From NCBI GenBank assembly GCA_030835005.1, contig JAUQWT010000376.1, positions 1-24,353 on the forward strand: a DNA stretch of 24,353 nucleotides. Direction: 5' to 3'. Source of the stretch: Ignavibacteria bacterium. Lineage in GTDB: Bacteria; Bacteroidota; Ignavibacteria; Tepidaquicellales; OLB5. Positions within the stretch are counted from its first letter, which is position 1, and every line of letters begins with the position of its first letter. Below are positions 22,863-24,353 of the stretch, in pieces. The translations under genes and the position numbers were made by a program. The notes under the pieces were generated by a model. The model was not told the DNA's origin, ran no database searches, and saw nothing but the letters and a program-made list of their open reading frames with translations.

Positions 22863-22896
22863 AAAAAGGAATAGAGCAATTTATTCCTTTTTTTTT
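22863..22896 (+). terminator. Strong intrinsic terminator after the microprotein gene
   Basis: AAAAAGGAATA (22863-22873) pairs with TATTCCTTTTT (22882-22892), followed by T to 22896. It closes the short transcription unit that starts at promoter copy C. Confidence 0.85.
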
Positions 22897-23228
22897 CATA
22901 ACGATTATTGAATTTAACAACAAACTAAATGTATACCCTATTATTGGTATGCATACCGTAAAGTAGAACCGATACTAACCAGAAACGCTAGAAATCGTTA
23001 GGATAATATAGTGCACTATTCGTAACTTCAATAAACTTATACCCTTTAATATTATTCTATAATCGCTAATTCTAGCCTAATTTCTTACCGTATATGGAGT
23101 ATAATATACCCTATAGTAGATTTCACTATATTAAAACCTATTTCCATAAACTAATTTTACATATAACAAATGAAATGAAATCGTTAAAAACTGAAATCTT
23201 GATAAATCATACAAATAAATTTACTAAA
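22897..23228. other. AT-rich gene-free gap with short palindromes and a thrice-repeated octamer
   Basis: No ORF of note is seen. The gap holds the perfect palindromes GGTATGCATACC (22946-22957) and ATAGTGCACTAT (23008-23019), and the inverted repeat TATAGT/ACTATA (23112-23130). It also holds three direct copies of TATACCCT at 22932-22939, 23038-23045 and 23105-23112. It lies upstream of the beta-propeller gene and may be its control region. No convincing TAnnTTTG promoter was found. Confidence 0.4.
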
Positions 23229-24353
23229 ATGAAAAATCTCGTATTTACATTGTTGTTAATGCTTTGTGTAAGCAGTATTTATTCACAATGGACCTCTAAT
23301 TACGGATTTAGTTATGGTGACATAAACTTCACAAATGCAAAAGGAAATGCTGTAACAACTGATGCTGAAGGGAATTGTTATGTTACTGGTTATTCCTATG
23401 AAGCCGGGTCTGAAAAAGATATAGTTACAATCAAATATACATCAACCGGTGATACAGTTTGGGCAAGAAGTTATAACGGAACATCAAACCAGAATGATGA
23501 AGGAAACGGAATTTGTGTTGATGGTAACGGAAACGTTTACGTTGTTGGTACTGCCCAATATTCAGGGAAATCATTTGATGTAGTGATCCTGCAATATTCC
23601 TCTGAAGGAACTTTAATATGGGATAAACAATACTCAAGTACTCAATCAAATTTGATAGATAAGGGTTTGGCAATTGCAGTTGATTTAAATGGATCTATTT
23701 ACATAACAGGCTTCACAACAAACACAGATAGTTACAGGGATATATTTGTAAGTAAGTATAATTCTGCTGGACTTGAATGGACAGCAGCCCTGGAAGACGG
23801 TTCATCAAACTTAAACTCTGAAGGTTTATCTATTGCGGTCAGTTCAACCGGAGGTATTTACGTTGCAGGTTATGTGACAACTTCTGAGGCAAATACAGAT
23901 ATAGCAGTAATGAAATATAATGAATCAGGCAATCAGGAATGGATGAACACTATTCCGGGACCCGGTTACGGTGAAGATAAAGCATGGGGTATTGTTGTTG
24001 ATGCAGAAGATAATTGTTATATAACAGGCTACAAAACTGTTGGCGCAAATAATACTGATTGTTATACAGCTAAATTTAACTCTTATGGTAATCTGATTTG
24101 GGAAGCAGATTTCAATGGCGGCGGCAATCAGATAGATAAAGCATGGGGTATTGTTGTTGATACCGATGGTTCAGTTTATATTACGGGCGAAACAGCAGAT
24201 ACTTATCTAAATACAAATTATATTACCATAAAATATTCCATTTCCGGAGCAGAATCCTGGAGAAATGAATATAATGGTACAGGAAGCGGCGAAGATATTG
24301 CATCAGCTTTAGGCATATTAGGCTCAAACAGCGTTGTAGTCACGGGCAAAAGC
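23229..24353 (+). CDS. Secreted SBBP-type beta-propeller protein, N-terminal 375 residues (3' end outside window)
   Basis: ATG 23229 starts an open frame that runs off the window. Residues 1-19 are a cleavable signal peptide (MKNLVFTLLLMLCVSSIYS). After that come about seven repeats of 52-57 residues, each with the pattern G-x-x-I-x-VD-x-x-GN-x-Y-V/I-TGY followed by a D-I-V/A-x-x-K-Y and a W. Examples are GNGICVDGNGNVYVVGT, GLAIAVDLNGSIYITGF and AWGIVVDTDGSVYITGE. This is the SBBP (Seven Bladed Beta Propeller, PF06739) pattern common in extracellular proteins of Ignavibacteria and relatives, which often end in a T9SS sorting domain; that end is not visible here. Adhesion or surface binding is a guess. 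Two repeats share a 28-bp identical stretch. Confidence 0.85.
   Translation, partial: MKNLVFTLLLMLCVSSIYSQWTSNYGFSYGDINFTNAKGNAVTTDAEGNCYVTGYSYEAGSEKDIVTIKYTSTGDTVWARSYNGTSNQNDEGNGICVDGNGNVYVVGTAQYSGKSFDVVILQYSSEGTLIWDKQYSSTQSNLIDKGLAIAVDLNGSIYITGFTTNTDSYRDIFVSKYNSAGLEWTAALEDGSSNLNSEGLSIAVSSTGGIYVAGYVTTSEANTDIAVMKYNESGNQEWMNTIPGPGYGEDKAWGIVVDAEDNCYITGYKTVGANNTDCYTAKFNSYGNLIWEADFNGGGNQIDKAWGIVVDTDGSVYITGETADTYLNTNYITIKYSISGAESWRNEYNGTGSGEDIASALGILGSNSVVVTGKS
23975..24161 (+). repeat. 28-bp exact direct repeat inside the beta-propeller gene
   Basis: The bases at 23975-24002 recur exactly at 24134-24161, 159 bp (53 codons) apart, which is one propeller repeat. Both encode DKAWGIVVD. The flanks diverge quickly, so either recent recombination or gene conversion between repeats has kept this core identical. 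Confidence 0.7.

Noticed and set aside
1..24353. CRISPR array, insertion sequence or prophage
   Set aside because: No regularly spaced repeats, transposase, integrase or phage structural gene was seen on either strand.

Overview
The window is AT-rich bacterial chromosome and most likely comes from the Ignavibacteriota / Bacteroidota-Chlorobiota group. The evidence is a type IX secretion sorting domain with the QNYPNPFNP signature on the M14 peptidase at 10761-13169, many lipoproteins with SxC lipoboxes, a SBBP-type beta-propeller protein, several TTG start codons, and recurrent TAnnTTTG promoter elements. The lineage is an inference from these traits; there is no rRNA or tRNA to confirm it. 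No insertion sequence, phage or CRISPR array was seen.

Layout. Position 2-286 is the tail of a membrane glycosyltransferase-like protein. 402-2571 holds small lipoproteins, a frameshifted small gene (1186-1424) and a three-helix membrane protein with a CxxCxxC motif. 2644-6136 (all minus) is a stress or metal cassette. Read in transcription order it is an ECF sigma factor, a short one-helix putative anti-sigma factor, a one-helix CpxP/CnrX-like periplasmic sensor, a YHYH-domain lipoprotein, a MORN-repeat lipoprotein and a SCO1-type copper chaperone. The sigma gene itself lies downstream of gltX and a small lipoprotein on the same strand. 8261-14135 carries a methyltransferase, exported proteins, a secreted zinc carboxypeptidase, and an overlapping GNAT/DCC pair. 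14272-16842 encodes a glycoside-hydrolase-2-like protein whose two catalytic glutamates appear to be replaced and which is fused to about six membrane helices. 16926-22082 is a conserved block: smc, an M42 aminopeptidase and an FKBP prolyl isomerase. The end holds a VOC-family gene, a 35-codon membrane microprotein gene, an AT-rich palindrome-containing gap and the first 375 codons of a beta-propeller protein.

Main discovery. A two-block ECF-type promoter (GCAAG/GCAAC-T-rich block, 11-12 nt, CGTCTAAA) occurs three times, always intergenic and always oriented toward the next gene. Two copies precede the anti-sigma/sensor pair and the YHYH-MORN-SCO1 operon, beside the sigma gene. The third lies about 17 kb away and precedes the 35-aa membrane microprotein, which also has its own strong terminator. 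This suggests an envelope or copper-stress regulon that includes an unannotated microprotein.
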